A stretch of 64,000 bases of DNA from an uncultured Gemmatimonadota bacterium (GTDB taxonomy: Bacteria; Gemmatimonadota; Gemmatimonadetes; Gemmatimonadales; Gemmatimonadaceae): NCBI GenBank assembly GCA_903910555.1, contig CAIVZZ010000002.1, positions 1-64,000 on the forward strand. Direction: 5' to 3'. The number at the start of each line of letters is the position of its first letter. Within the stretch, counting starts at the first letter, position 1. The notes beneath the pieces are model-generated. The model worked only from the letters and a program-made list of their open reading frames with translations, did no database searches and was not told where the DNA came from. Made by a program: the position numbers and the translations under genes. Shown here piece after piece: positions 16,988-25,975 of this stretch.

Positions 16988-17669
16988 TCTTCGCGGTGCG
17001 TGGGCCGTCGCGGTGGCGCTCGCAATCGTCGCATGCGCGCACCGTACAGCTCCCGCGCCGACTCCGTTGCAGCGCAGCGCTCTGCTGCTCGACCCAAACA
17101 ACCCCGAGTGGACCCGCCCCGCGCCGGCCGTTTCACATCTCCGCTTTGAAACGACAAAAGGCGTATTCGTACTCGAGCTCAATCGCGCCTGGGGACCGCT
17201 CGGCGCCGACCGCGCATACAATCTGGCGCGACTCGGCTACTACAACGACACGCGAATTCATCGCGTGAATCCGCATTACTTGGCGCAGTGGGGGCTTCAC
17301 GGCGATTCCGCCGTCAACGCCGCGTGGAAGGGACACTATCTCCGCGACGATCCGCCGCGCTCACACAACGTGCGCGGCACGTTTGCATTTTCGTACGAAG
17401 GTTCCGGTCACGAGAACACACGCAACACGCAGATCTACGTGAACCTCGCCGACAACAATAAGAACGATGTCGAGCCGTTCACTGTGCTCGGCACCGTGTC
17501 GCAGGGAATGGCGGTGCTCGACAGCCTTTACTCTGGCTACGGCGAGAATTCAGGGAGCGGCGTGCGGCAGGGAAAGCAGGGCCCGCTCGCGAACGGCGGC
17601 AACGCATTCATGGATCGCATGTATCCGAAACTCGATCGGATCATCCGCGTGACGGTGTCCGTCCCCTAG
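16974..17669 (+). CDS. Lipoprotein peptidyl-prolyl isomerase, cyclophilin type
   Basis: This 231-residue protein has a lipobox ending LAIVAC (residue 20 or so) and a cyclophilin domain beginning LRFETTKGVFVLELNRAW. Cyclophilin features include YYNDTRIHRVNP and GTFAFSYEGSG followed by NTQIYVNL. It likely assists folding of exported or outer-membrane proteins in the periplasm. The ATG lies within the end of the preceding gene. The active-site Arg in RIHRV is kept; some other catalytic positions differ from classical cyclophilins. Confidence 0.82.
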   Translation: MTTTSLRGAWAVAVALAIVACAHRTAPAPTPLQRSALLLDPNNPEWTRPAPAVSHLRFETTKGVFVLELNRAWGPLGADRAYNLARLGYYNDTRIHRVNPHYLAQWGLHGDSAVNAAWKGHYLRDDPPRSHNVRGTFAFSYEGSGHENTRNTQIYVNLADNNKNDVEPFTVLGTVSQGMAVLDSLYSGYGENSGSGVRQGKQGPLANGGNAFMDRMYPKLDRIIRVTVSVP

Positions 17670-17702
17670 CTGCACAAATCGAGGGGACGGACGCCGAATC
17701 TT

Positions 17703-18815
17703 CTACGCGCCCACTTTCCTCGGCCGCACCGCCGTCGGCAGCGTCAACCGCGTGTCGTGATTCACCGCGCTGATCTGCAGATTGAATCCGTTCGGCGTGA
17801 ACGTGTGATAGCTCTTGTACGCGGAGACGTGAATCTCGTCGTCGGTCGACGTGTCCGGCTGAGCTCTGAGGCCGCGACCTTCCAACTCGGCCTTCACTTT
17901 GTCCGTGTCCCACGGGCTCATGCCGAATGAGATGTGGTCGATTCCGGTGCGACGGGCTGCTGGCGCCGCGCCGCCGCGACCGCCGGCTCCAGCAGGCGTC
18001 AACGGATTCCCGCCGCGAATGATGATGTCGCCGACATCGCCCATCATGCACTCGTTCTGACTTCCCTCATCATAGGTCGGCGTCCAGCCGAGGAGATTGC
18101 AGTAGAACGAAGCGCTCGTCTTGTAGTTTGTCGTGCCGAACGAAAAGTGGTCGAGCCAGGTTGTCTTCCATCCGGTCGGCTCGAACGGCGCTGCGACAGA
18201 GAGCTTCCCGGTCGCGGGAGTCGTCCGCCGATTTTTCTTGTTGCCGTTGCTCAGCTGCAGATCGAATCCGTCCGGATCTTTGATGTGAAAACTCTCGAAC
18301 CCTTTGCCGTCGTTGTCCGCAACGGGCGCGAGCCCGCGCTTCGTCAGTTCGGCTTCGATCTTTTTCGCGTTCCACGGCTCGATTCCAAAGCAGAAAGAAT
18401 TCACAGACGCATTGCTCGGCGCGCGTGCGCCGCCGCGGCCGCCTCGCCCGCCGCCCGCGCTGTCTCCAGCGGCCGGCGCTGGCGGAGGTGGAACGACCAA
18501 TCCACCGCGAATCACCATCGATCCGAAATCGCCGATGTCGAGCACGGCCTGCGTGCCGTCATCGCTCCTGATTTTCCAGCCCATGAGCGCGTTGAAAAAC
18601 GCCGCCTCTTTCTCGTAGTCCACCACCTGCATCGAGATGTGATCGAGCAGCACTGTTTTCCATCCCGTTGCTGCGAACACCGGCGCGACGGCGGTGGTGT
18701 CACAGCCGATATCGCCGAGTTTGAGTCGGCAGCGGCCTTGTGCGAGCGCGTTGGCGAACGGTGCGCCGACTGTTGCGGCGCCGAGTGCGTGGAGGAGTTG
18801 GCGGCGTGAGAGCAT
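17703..18815 (-). CDS. Exported protein with two VOC (glyoxalase-like) domains
   Basis: This 370-residue protein starts MLSRRQLLHALG, a Tat-like signal with an RR pair, and is cleaved after NALA before Gln. Two vicinal-oxygen-chelate repeats follow (about residues 47-195 and 205-360), each with a WK.VLLDHIS or WKTTWLDHFS start and a late FDLQLSNG or FNLQISAV strand. Gly/Ala/Arg-rich inserts (such as GGGRGGRGG) lie inside both domains. VOC proteins are metal-dependent lyases, dioxygenases or binding proteins; the substrate is unknown. It lies 11 bases after the secreted DinB-like gene in the same operon. Confidence 0.7.
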   Translation of the reverse strand: MLSRRQLLHALGAATVGAPFANALAQGRCRLKLGDIGCDTTAVAPVFAATGWKTVLLDHISMQVVDYEKEAAFFNALMGWKIRSDDGTQAVLDIGDFGSMVIRGGLVVPPPPAPAAGDSAGGGRGGRGGARAPSNASVNSFCFGIEPWNAKKIEAELTKRGLAPVADNDGKGFESFHIKDPDGFDLQLSNGNKKNRRTTPATGKLSVAAPFEPTGWKTTWLDHFSFGTTNYKTSASFYCNLLGWTPTYDEGSQNECMMGDVGDIIIRGGNPLTPAGAGGRGGAAPAARRTGIDHISFGMSPWDTDKVKAELEGRGLRAQPDTSTDDEIHVSAYKSYHTFTPNGFNLQISAVNHDTRLTLPTAVRPRKVGA

Positions 18816-18826
18816 GTGTCGAGCTC

Positions 18827-19345
18827 CTACTTCTTTGCTGTCGGCGGGAGCTGTCCGTTCAGGCGCAGATAGATCGCCATCTGGCTGTAGTGGTCAGCCC
18901 AGTCGCCCGTCGTTTCCAACTCGGCTTCGGCGCGCGTCGATTTCTCGCCCCACAGCGTGAGCGATTCGGAGAGTTTGGAATCGTCGAGCTTCGCGAGCGC
19001 CTGATCGCAGAAGGCAAACGTCTCCTTGAGGCGCGCGACGAGCGCCGCTTTGTCGGCGGTTGCGGCGAGCTTCGTACGCGTCGGCGCCTTCACGCCGCCG
19101 ATCAGTCCGCAGAGCGCGTCGTTGCCGCCGGCGAGATGTCCGAGAATATCACCGAAGCTCATCTGCGCGGGCGTCGGCTTGAACGAATACTTGTCGGCGG
19201 GCATGACCTCGGCCGCTGCGGTCAGATTCTTGGCCATCATTGTGGCGTTGCTGCGGAACGCGGTCGCGAGCGGATTGGCCTGTGCCGCGACAACAGCGGG
19301 CGAAAAGGCAGCGATGAACGCCGCTGCGCGAATGATCGTTTTCAT
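18827..19345 (-). CDS. Secreted DinB-like protein
   Basis: This 172-residue protein has a signal peptide cleaved after AVVAA, leaving Gln at +1. The rest has the DinB fold, with MSFGDILGHLAGGNDALCGL and DWADHYSQMAIYLRLNG as the usual His-bearing helices. It is the first gene of a two-gene operon with the VOC protein. Its role is unknown; a periplasmic metal-dependent thiol enzyme is possible. Confidence 0.7.
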   Translation of the reverse strand: MKTIIRAAAFIAAFSPAVVAAQANPLATAFRSNATMMAKNLTAAAEVMPADKYSFKPTPAQMSFGDILGHLAGGNDALCGLIGGVKAPTRTKLAATADKAALVARLKETFAFCDQALAKLDDSKLSESLTLWGEKSTRAEAELETTGDWADHYSQMAIYLRLNGQLPPTAKK

Positions 19346-19444
19346 TGGTTACCGGATCGGCTGGAGGAGCGTGGAGTGTGCCACGGAACGGGGCCGCTGT
19401 CCAGTCGCGGCCCGCTCACGCAAGCGCGGCCAGCGACGGATGAG

Positions 19445-19473
19445 TTGACCGCCCGCCCTGACCGCGATATCCT
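19445..19473 (+). promoter_or_regulatory. Candidate promoter of pilC
   Basis: TTGACC (19445-19450) and TATCCT (19468-19473) are separated by 17 bases, about 60 bases before the GTG start of pilC, in the divergent gap with the secreted DinB-like gene. Confidence 0.35.
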
Positions 19474-19534
19474 CGTCGTCAGGCGTGCAGGGCGCCTCCC
19501 GTCCGCGGAGAGGACTGAGTCCACCTGAGCAGCA

Positions 19535-20761
19535 GTGCGACGTGTCGCGTGGTTCCCACGAACCTCGCCAACGTATACCTACACCGCACGCGACGCCAAA
19601 GGCGAACTGAAGACCGCGACGATCGACGCGGCCAACCGCGAGGACGTCGTCCAGCAGCTGCGGCGCATGCGGATGAACGTCGTCAAAGTCGAAGAGCAGT
19701 CGAAAGCGAAGCAAAAAACCGGCGGCTCGGTCTCGATGCGCGACATCGTGATCTTCACGCGTCAGTTCTCGACGATGATCAACTCGGGTCTGCCGCTCGT
19801 GCAAGCGCTCGACATTCTTTCCAAGCAGTCGGAAAACAAAGCGCTGCAGGCCGTCACACGTCAGGTTGTGTTCGACGTGGAATCGGGTCACACAGTTGCA
19901 GACGCGCTCGCAAAACATCCGAAGGCATTCAGCGACCTCTATGTGAACATGGTCGCCGCCGGTGAAGCCGGCGGTATTCTCGACACGATTCTCATGCGAC
20001 TCGCGACGTTCATGGAAAAGAACGACGCCCTCGTGAGAAAGGTGAAGGGCGCCATGATCTACCCAGGCGTCATCATGAGCGTGGCCGCGATCGCCATCAG
20101 CGTGCTGCTCATCTTCGTTATTCCAGTGTTCCAAAACATGTTCGCGTCCGTGAACCTGGTGCTCCCGCTTCCGACGCGAGTCGTAATCGGGCTCTCAGGC
20201 TTCCTGAAAGGCTACTGGTACCTGATCATCGCCGGCGGCGTCGCCGGATTCTACGGTCTCAAGAAATACTACTCGACACCGAACGGACAGCTCGCGATCG
20301 ATCGCCTCATGCTGCACGCGCCCATCCTCGGCGACGTGCTCCGCAAATCAGCCGTGTCGCGCTTCACACGTACGCTGGGCACACTGATCAGCTCGGGTGT
20401 GTCGATTCTCGATGGATTGGAAATCACGGCGAAGACCGCCGGTAATCGCGTGATTCAGGACGCAATCATGGCGAGCCGTTCGTCGATTGCCGGCGGTGAT
20501 ACCATCTCAGCGCCACTTGCGAAATCCAACGTGTTTCCGCCGATGGTTATCTCGATGATCTCGGTTGGTGAGCAAACGGGCGGTCTCGACGAAATGCTCG
20601 CGAAGATCGCAGACTTCTACGACGAAGAAGTTGACGCAGCCGTCAGCGGATTGCTTTCGCTGCTCGAGCCGGTCATGATCGTGTTCCTCGGCGTCGTGGT
20701 CGGCGGCATGGTTGTGGCTATGTACCTGCCGATCTTCGACATGGTGAACGCGGTTCAGTAG
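19535..20761 (+). CDS. pilC: Type IV pilus inner-membrane platform protein PilC
   Basis: This 408-residue protein belongs to the T2SF/PilC family. Two homologous cytoplasmic domains (about residues 70-195 and 275-395) alternate with membrane helices. Signature segments are FTRQFSTMINSGLPLVQAL, FSDLYVNMVAAGEAGG and ISVGEQTGGLDEML. The start is a GTG. The first residues (TYTYTARDAKGELK) are typical. PilC couples the PilB and PilT motors to pilin. Unusually it stands alone, about 40 kb from the pilM-Q cluster, with unrelated neighbours. Confidence 0.92.
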   Translation: MRRVAWFPRTSPTYTYTARDAKGELKTATIDAANREDVVQQLRRMRMNVVKVEEQSKAKQKTGGSVSMRDIVIFTRQFSTMINSGLPLVQALDILSKQSENKALQAVTRQVVFDVESGHTVADALAKHPKAFSDLYVNMVAAGEAGGILDTILMRLATFMEKNDALVRKVKGAMIYPGVIMSVAAIAISVLLIFVIPVFQNMFASVNLVLPLPTRVVIGLSGFLKGYWYLIIAGGVAGFYGLKKYYSTPNGQLAIDRLMLHAPILGDVLRKSAVSRFTRTLGTLISSGVSILDGLEITAKTAGNRVIQDAIMASRSSIAGGDTISAPLAKSNVFPPMVISMISVGEQTGGLDEMLAKIADFYDEEVDAAVSGLLSLLEPVMIVFLGVVVGGMVVAMYLPIFDMVNAVQ

Positions 20762-20795
20762 CAACAGGGACGGACGAAGGGTGAGGGGCGATTGA

Positions 20796-20844
20796 GCGAA
20801 GGGTGCGGTGCGAGGAGACGATCTCCTCACTCCGCACCCTTCGC
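20796..20844. repeat. Intergenic hairpin of repeated words after pilC
   Basis: A 22-base arm starting GCGAAGGGTGCGG pairs with a 22-base arm ending CCGCACCCTTCGC around ACGAT, with only about two mismatches. Flanks repeat CGAAGGGTG and CTTCGCTCGTTGCC words. There is no strong T run, so terminator function is uncertain. Confidence 0.5.
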
Positions 20845-20912
20845 CCGTTGCCAGACCGCCTCGGACGCTTCGCTCGTTGCCAGCACTCTCACGACTACCT
20901 CGAACGGTCCTC

Positions 20913-21380
20913 ATGCGCATCATCGGCATCGCATTGATCGCACTCTGCGTCACCGCACCGCGCGTTCAGGCGCAGGAATCGCCCGCGGCCGCGCGCGCCG
21001 GCATCGACCGCTTCAACAAAGCCCTCGAAGACGCCACCCGCCGCATGGACAACGCCGCCACTCTCGCACTCTGGGAGGACGACGGCATCAGCATCCTTCC
21101 GCAAACCGCGCCTATCGTTGGCAAGAAAGCGCTCACAAAGTTCCTCGACGAGGTCATGGCCGGCATCGCCGGTGCCAAGATGGAATCGTTCGCGCTCGAC
21201 TGCCACGACATCGAAGTAACCGGCACCTCCGCGACCGAGTGGTGTAACGAACACCAGATCGTGCAGCTCGCCGGTGACAAAAAGTTCGACGGGCGGGGCC
21301 GGATGCTCCTCGTGCTTCATCTCAGTGCCGACGGCGTCTGGCGCATGAAACGCGAGATGTGGAATCAGGCCTCGCCGTAG
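20913..21380 (+). CDS. Exported SnoaL/NTF2-like (DUF4440-type) protein
   Basis: This 155-residue protein has a signal peptide ending RVQA followed by Gln. The mature part has the SnoaL-like layout: a helix with IDRFNKALEDATRRMDNAATLALWEDDG, split by PQTAPIVGKKAL, then strands ending WRMKREMWN. Such proteins are often small hydrolase-like or binding proteins; no catalytic residue is clear. The ATG at 20913 is chosen over upstream in-frame codons because the signal peptide starts there. Confidence 0.65.
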   Translation: MRIIGIALIALCVTAPRVQAQESPAAARAGIDRFNKALEDATRRMDNAATLALWEDDGISILPQTAPIVGKKALTKFLDEVMAGIAGAKMESFALDCHDIEVTGTSATEWCNEHQIVQLAGDKKFDGRGRMLLVLHLSADGVWRMKREMWNQASP

Positions 21381-21470
21381 TTGACAACCGCTCAAGAAAC
21401 TCGCATCACTCTATCATTGGAAACCACTGCGCGCCGCTGCTCTTGCGCCACGAACACGAGGGATCGAATC

Positions 21471-21995
21471 ATGTCGGGACTTTCGGTATCGCGAAATCTG
21501 ATGGTCGCAGGCGCAGCGATGGTTGGCGCTGCCTGCGCGTCGAATCCCACGCCGAGAGTGGCGGCGGAGTTGGCGCCGCCAGCCGTTGCCCAGGCACGTC
21601 AGGCCGGTCTCGACGTATACGTCGAGGCCCAGGTCACGAAGCCCGTGGCGCCCGAGGTTGGAAGTGCCACGCCGAAGTATCCTGACGTGCTGAAGATCGC
21701 GCGGATCGAGGGAATGGTGCTGCTCTCATTTGTGGTCGACACTACGGGACGCGTCGACATTCCTTCCGCGCTCGTACTGAAAGTCTCCGATCCGCGCTTT
21801 CTTCCGACGGTCGTCGCCGCGCTCCCCGACATGCGATTCGTCCCCGCAAAGCTCGAAGGGCGCAGAGTGAAGCAGCTCGTATCACAGCCGTACTATTTCC
21901 AGAACAGTGACAGCACCAAGGCGCACGGCCCGCAGACGATCGATCAGGCGGTGAAGACGCTGAGCGGTGCACCGATGTCGCCGATCAAGCCGTAG
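21471..21995 (+). CDS. Lipoprotein with TonB C-terminal-like domain
   Basis: This 174-residue protein starts at an ATG preceded by GAGGG. A lipobox ends GAAC (about residue 25). A TonB C-terminal domain follows, with YPDVLKIARIEGMVLLSFVV, then DTTGRVD and the late RFVPAKLEGRRVKQLVSQPY. It lacks the N-terminal membrane anchor and Pro-rich spacer of true TonB, so it is a periplasmic TonB_C-only lipoprotein of unknown role. It is convergent with the broken peroxidase gene. Confidence 0.7.
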   Translation: MSGLSVSRNLMVAGAAMVGAACASNPTPRVAAELAPPAVAQARQAGLDVYVEAQVTKPVAPEVGSATPKYPDVLKIARIEGMVLLSFVVDTTGRVDIPSALVLKVSDPRFLPTVVAALPDMRFVPAKLEGRRVKQLVSQPYYFQNSDSTKAHGPQTIDQAVKTLSGAPMSPIKP

Positions 21996-22024
21996 TCACC
22001 CTGTAACGCGCCGTCCGGCAGGCG

Positions 22025-23793
22025 TCAGCGCTTGGCGGGCTTCGCGATTACGGTATCGGTGAGCGTGCCGAGGAACGCAACAATCGCCCCGCGTTCCTCG
22101 GGCGTCAGATGGAGTGAGTCCGCAGCGAGAGTCTGATTCGCGATTCTCGCACCCGCGCCAAGCGCGCCGCCTCCGTCGTAAAAACGAATCACATCGTCGA
22201 GCGACGCAAACTTGCCATGATGCATGTACGGCGCGGTGAGCGTCACGTTGCGCAGCGACGGTGTCTTGAATGCGCGCAGATGAGCCGGCAAGTGATCGAG
22301 CCGCGCGCGGCCGGAATCCGCATCGAGCTCGGCAAATCGACGCGACGACGCCGGCGTTCCGATGACCTCGACGTCGTTTGACATGTAGAGCGGGGGAGTG
22401 TCACCGCTGAACAGCGGCGCGAAATGACAGGTGCCACACGCCGCCTTTCCCATGAACAGCGTGAATCCGCGTCGTTCGAGCGGCGTGAGCAAGCCGGTGT
22501 CGCCGCGTACGGCACGATCGAAGCGATCGCGGCCGCCGCCGCCGAATCTGAGCCGCCCATCTCGGCGGGGCTGCGCAGCACCACACCGGCTTGATCTTCC
22601 AGCGTCGTCGCGCGTGCATCGGCGAACTGCCGGGGTTGCAGCGCGGCGTTGATCAGTGTCGGCGTGTTGCGCGCAACGATCGCGCCGTGAAGATCGACGC
22701 TGGCGGCAGTCGGCAATCCATCCGTGAACGCGCGCCGTGGATCGTGGCACGATGCGCAACTTCGGGTTCCCGTACCGGAAAGGCGCGGCTCGAGAAAGAG
22801 TTTCGCGCCGAGTGCAATGAGTTCGTCAGTGGGCTGGGGCGCGGACGATGGCGCATAGGCCCGTGAATCGAACGCGTTTGCGACGTACACAGAGGGCACA
22901 TCCGCCCGCCACGCGCGCGGCATGAGCACTGAGGCCGTGCGCGACGCGCGGCGGAGCGCATCCAGCGCGCGGCCGGCAGGCTCCGCGTAGTCTGCGATGA
23001 ACGTCAGCCGATCAGACGACTCGAAGTCCGAGTGCGCGCGCAGATACGCGGCCGCAGTGGCGAGCGCGGAATCGAGCGCAGTGCGCTCCGAACGAAGCCG
23101 CGGCCATCGTTGCGCGCCGACCGCGGCGACGAGCGATCGCACACCAGTCAGCGCCTCGGCGGACTCGCGCATCGCCTCGCCGCTCTGCGGCGCGTCGAAT
23201 CCAGAAATTCCAAGCGTTGATATTCGCGCGAGCTCGAGCCGCGCGATCTCGATCACCTGCGCGTCGGTCGGAGTGATGCCGGCTGCGAGGGCACGCACGC
23301 GGGCGACAGCGCCATGCATTGCGTCCGCGAGTTTGCGCGCGCTGTCGGCTTGCGCGCGAGACAGTTTTCTTTCGGCCGGCCAAAGCAGCTGCTCGAGCGC
23401 GGGAAATCCACTCGCGGAGATCGTCGACGGCGGCGGCGCGTCATCGTCGTCCACTTCTTGACGGCGTGAGTTCAGTGCTGCGGCGAGCGCCGGAGCGTAG
23501 TACTCGACGATTCCCTCGAGATGCTTATATCGCGCACGAGTCAGCCTGAATGCTGAACGAATCCGTTGGGCGGAAATCGAATCGTTCGTGCCCGATGCGA
23601 TCGCGCCGGTCAACGCGACGAGCGACAGGTCGAGCGAATCTGCGTCGCTAATGATCAGGGTACGGACGTCGTTGCCGTCGCTCGCTCCGGCGACTCGCGA
23701 TGCGTGGGCGCCGATTGCGACGGTCACCATCCCAACCGCGAACAGCCCGGCGCCCACCAGCCATTTTCTGCCTGGTGAACGCCGGGAGATCAT
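22025..23793 (-). pseudogene. Di-haem cytochrome c peroxidase, frameshifted
   Basis: Two overlapping frames encode halves of one MauG/CCP-like protein. The first frame holds the signal segment, an imelysin-like helical region and the first haem motif SCASCH. The second frame holds KAACGTCHF, the later haem region and the C-terminus ending AKPAKR. The switch occurs near 22540 in a GGCGGCGGCGGCC tract, where RSPAEMGGSD should lead on to the segment before DRFDRAVRGD. Some 50-60 residues usual in the family are also missing, so an out-of-frame internal deletion is more likely than a single-base error. It is 17 bases downstream of the phosphoesterase gene. Confidence 0.7.
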
Positions 23794-23810
23794 GCGAACA
23801 AGATCCCCTG

Positions 23811-24881
23811 CTACTTCCAAGTGATCTCGGTGGAGTCGCGCATTGTCGTCGCGTCGGTCGGCGCGCCTGCATAATTACCGGCCGGGGCATCGCGGCCGTA
23901 GCTCTTGCTGAACACGCGCCCGCTGTTCGTCACGGTAACCAGCGTGTAGCCGAACCAAGTGCCGGTGCCCGGAATCGTCGGATCAACGCTCGCGTCGATC
24001 GGCGTGCCGCCATTTCCGGCAATGACCATCCACGTGTGACCGGTCGGCTGCGAATGATAGCCGACATGATTGTGCGCGGAGAACATCGCCTCAACCTGAT
24101 TGCTCTGGAGAATATTCCAGAATGCGTTGCGCGAGACGGGGTCGAACACGAGACCGTCCGTGGGAACGGTCGGGTACGGATAGGCAGGCTTGTGGCCAAT
24201 CGCGAACACATGCTTCTGACCGCGCGCCCGGGCAGCGGCGATGTCTTCCGCGACCCAATACACCGGCACGTGCCAGTCGGCGCCGACCGGATCTGTATTC
24301 AGCGTGACAAAGTGCGCGTCTTTATAGTCGAATGAATACGTGAGCTTGCTCTGATCGGTCTGGAGCGCATCAGCTCCGCCGGCACCCGGGCCGTTGCCGC
24401 CGCGCGTGATATACGGGGCCATGTCGCGCAGCCAGGTACGCTCACCCGGCGCGTACGCAACTTTCGCGAGGTTGTCGGTCTCGTGATTTCCAGGAATCGT
24501 CACGAGCTCCACACCGGATGTCGCCAGCGGCGACGCCTTGTACAGTGCGATCCACGCCTGCAATTCTTTGTCGAGATTTGTGCTGTCGTTCGTGTAGCCG
24601 AGTACGAGATCGCCGTCCATGAAAAGGAAGTTCGGCTTCGGGCTGAGTGCCGCGACGTCTGCGAAGGTACGATTGAGTTCCTGAACGTTTGCCGAGCTCG
24701 CGACGCCGAGCGTTTCGGTGGCGGCGAGACGGTTGCAGCCGAGGACGACGAAGGAATAGGCGATGCCATTCGGATCGAGCGTCGGTGCGGTGGCGGCATT
24801 TTTTGTGTCGCCGCAAGACATGACGATGGCACTCGTCGCGGCAATGAGCAGGAGGACGACGGCACTGCGATGGAGACGCAT
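23811..24881 (-). CDS. Lipoprotein calcineurin-like phosphoesterase
   Basis: This 356-residue protein has a lipobox ending IVMSC (about residue 22). Metallophosphoesterase motifs follow in order: FMDGDLVLGYTND, PGNHETD, IGHKPAYP and SAHNHVGYH. These supply the two-metal active site of the calcineurin fold. The first GD.H-type motif is weak (VLGCNRL), as seen in purple acid phosphatase-like family members. The ATG at 24881 is chosen because the longer frame lacks a signal peptide. It faces the rhodanese gene divergently. Confidence 0.77.
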   Translation of the reverse strand: MRLHRSAVVLLLIAATSAIVMSCGDTKNAATAPTLDPNGIAYSFVVLGCNRLAATETLGVASSANVQELNRTFADVAALSPKPNFLFMDGDLVLGYTNDSTNLDKELQAWIALYKASPLATSGVELVTIPGNHETDNLAKVAYAPGERTWLRDMAPYITRGGNGPGAGGADALQTDQSKLTYSFDYKDAHFVTLNTDPVGADWHVPVYWVAEDIAAARARGQKHVFAIGHKPAYPYPTVPTDGLVFDPVSRNAFWNILQSNQVEAMFSAHNHVGYHSQPTGHTWMVIAGNGGTPIDASVDPTIPGTGTWFGYTLVTVTNSGRVFSKSYGRDAPAGNYAGAPTDATTMRDSTEITWK

Positions 24882-25048
24882 AGGCGGGAGAGCTCGGTCG
24901 GGGAAACAGGTGACTGCGCGGACGCAGCCACGTTCGCCGAATTTTGTCACGGTTGCGTGGCCGGGTTGTAACCGGCGTGCCACGCGCGCGGTAGATTTGT
25001 ACGTCGCGGGACTACGGATCACATCCATCTGTTTCGACGGAGCATCGA

Positions 25049-25963
25049 ATGCCGGCTTCAGCCAGAACGCTTGCTGTTCTCGCGGGCGCGATTTCACTGA
25101 GCGTCTTGCTGGGCGCGAGCTCGGCTGCGCGGAAGCCAGATGCTTCGCTCATCGTCAGCACGGACTGGCTCGCCAAGAATCTCAAAGACCATTCCGTTAT
25201 CGTGCTCGTCGTCGATCGCACCGACTCGGCGTATCGCGCGGGTCACGTTCCCGGCGCGCGCTTCGTACCGTATGCAACATTCGGCGAGACGATCAACGGA
25301 ATCCAGCTCGAGCTGCCGTCGCCGGATTCGCTGCGAAAGCTGTTCGAGTCGGTCGGCGTCTCGAACGGAACGCATGTTGTGCTTATGGGGCGGCCGCTGA
25401 TCGTCACCCGCGCTTTCTACACGCTTTCGTACCTCGGCCTCGCGCACGTATCCGCGCTCGACGGCGGATTCACCAAGTGGAAGCGCGAGTCACGCGCCGC
25501 GGAAACAACGGCGCCATCTATAGAACGGGGGCATATCACGCCCGCGTCGCATTCGGAAATCGTCGCGAACGCGCAGTGGGTCCTCGACCGCGTCGGCAAG
25601 CCCGGCTACTCGTTCATCGACACGCGCACCGACAGCGAATACCTGGGACTCGCCTCGCGCGGCGGACTGCGCAGCCTGGGCCATCTCGACGGCGCGCGCC
25701 GCCTCGAGTGGCAGACGGCGTTCACGGATTCGATCGAGTTCACGCCGAAGAGCATCGCAGAGCTGAACACCATGTGGCGCGAGCGCGTCGTGCCGGGAGA
25801 CACGGTTGTCGCCTACTGCTACATCGGATATCGCGCGAGCGGCACGTACTTCATTTCACGCTTGCTCGGGTATCCCGCGAAGCTGTTCGACGGATCGTAC
25901 GAGGAATGGGCGAAGCTGAACTACCCGACCGTCACCACGGTCACTCCGCTCAGAAAGCCCTGA
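25049..25963 (+). CDS. Exported two-domain rhodanese (thiosulfate/mercaptopyruvate sulfurtransferase)
   Basis: This 304-residue protein has a hydrophobic signal segment (LAVLAGAISLSVLLGASSA) and two rhodanese domains (about residues 30-145 and 165-295). The second domain has the active Cys257 in YCYIGYRAS and the exit motif FDGSYEEWAKL. The first domain has no Cys at the corresponding loop (VVLMGRPL), as normal. It resembles SseA-type enzymes that move sulfane sulfur to thiols or cyanide, here in the periplasm. It is divergent from the phosphoesterase gene. Confidence 0.83.
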   Translation: MPASARTLAVLAGAISLSVLLGASSAARKPDASLIVSTDWLAKNLKDHSVIVLVVDRTDSAYRAGHVPGARFVPYATFGETINGIQLELPSPDSLRKLFESVGVSNGTHVVLMGRPLIVTRAFYTLSYLGLAHVSALDGGFTKWKRESRAAETTAPSIERGHITPASHSEIVANAQWVLDRVGKPGYSFIDTRTDSEYLGLASRGGLRSLGHLDGARRLEWQTAFTDSIEFTPKSIAELNTMWRERVVPGDTVVAYCYIGYRASGTYFISRLLGYPAKLFDGSYEEWAKLNYPTVTTVTPLRKP

Positions 25964-25975
25964 ACCACCGCGCCG

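Noticed and set aside
24966-24997. Promoter-like TTGTAA and TAGATT before the rhodanese gene
   Set aside because: The spacing is 20 bases, too long for a normal sigma-70 promoter.
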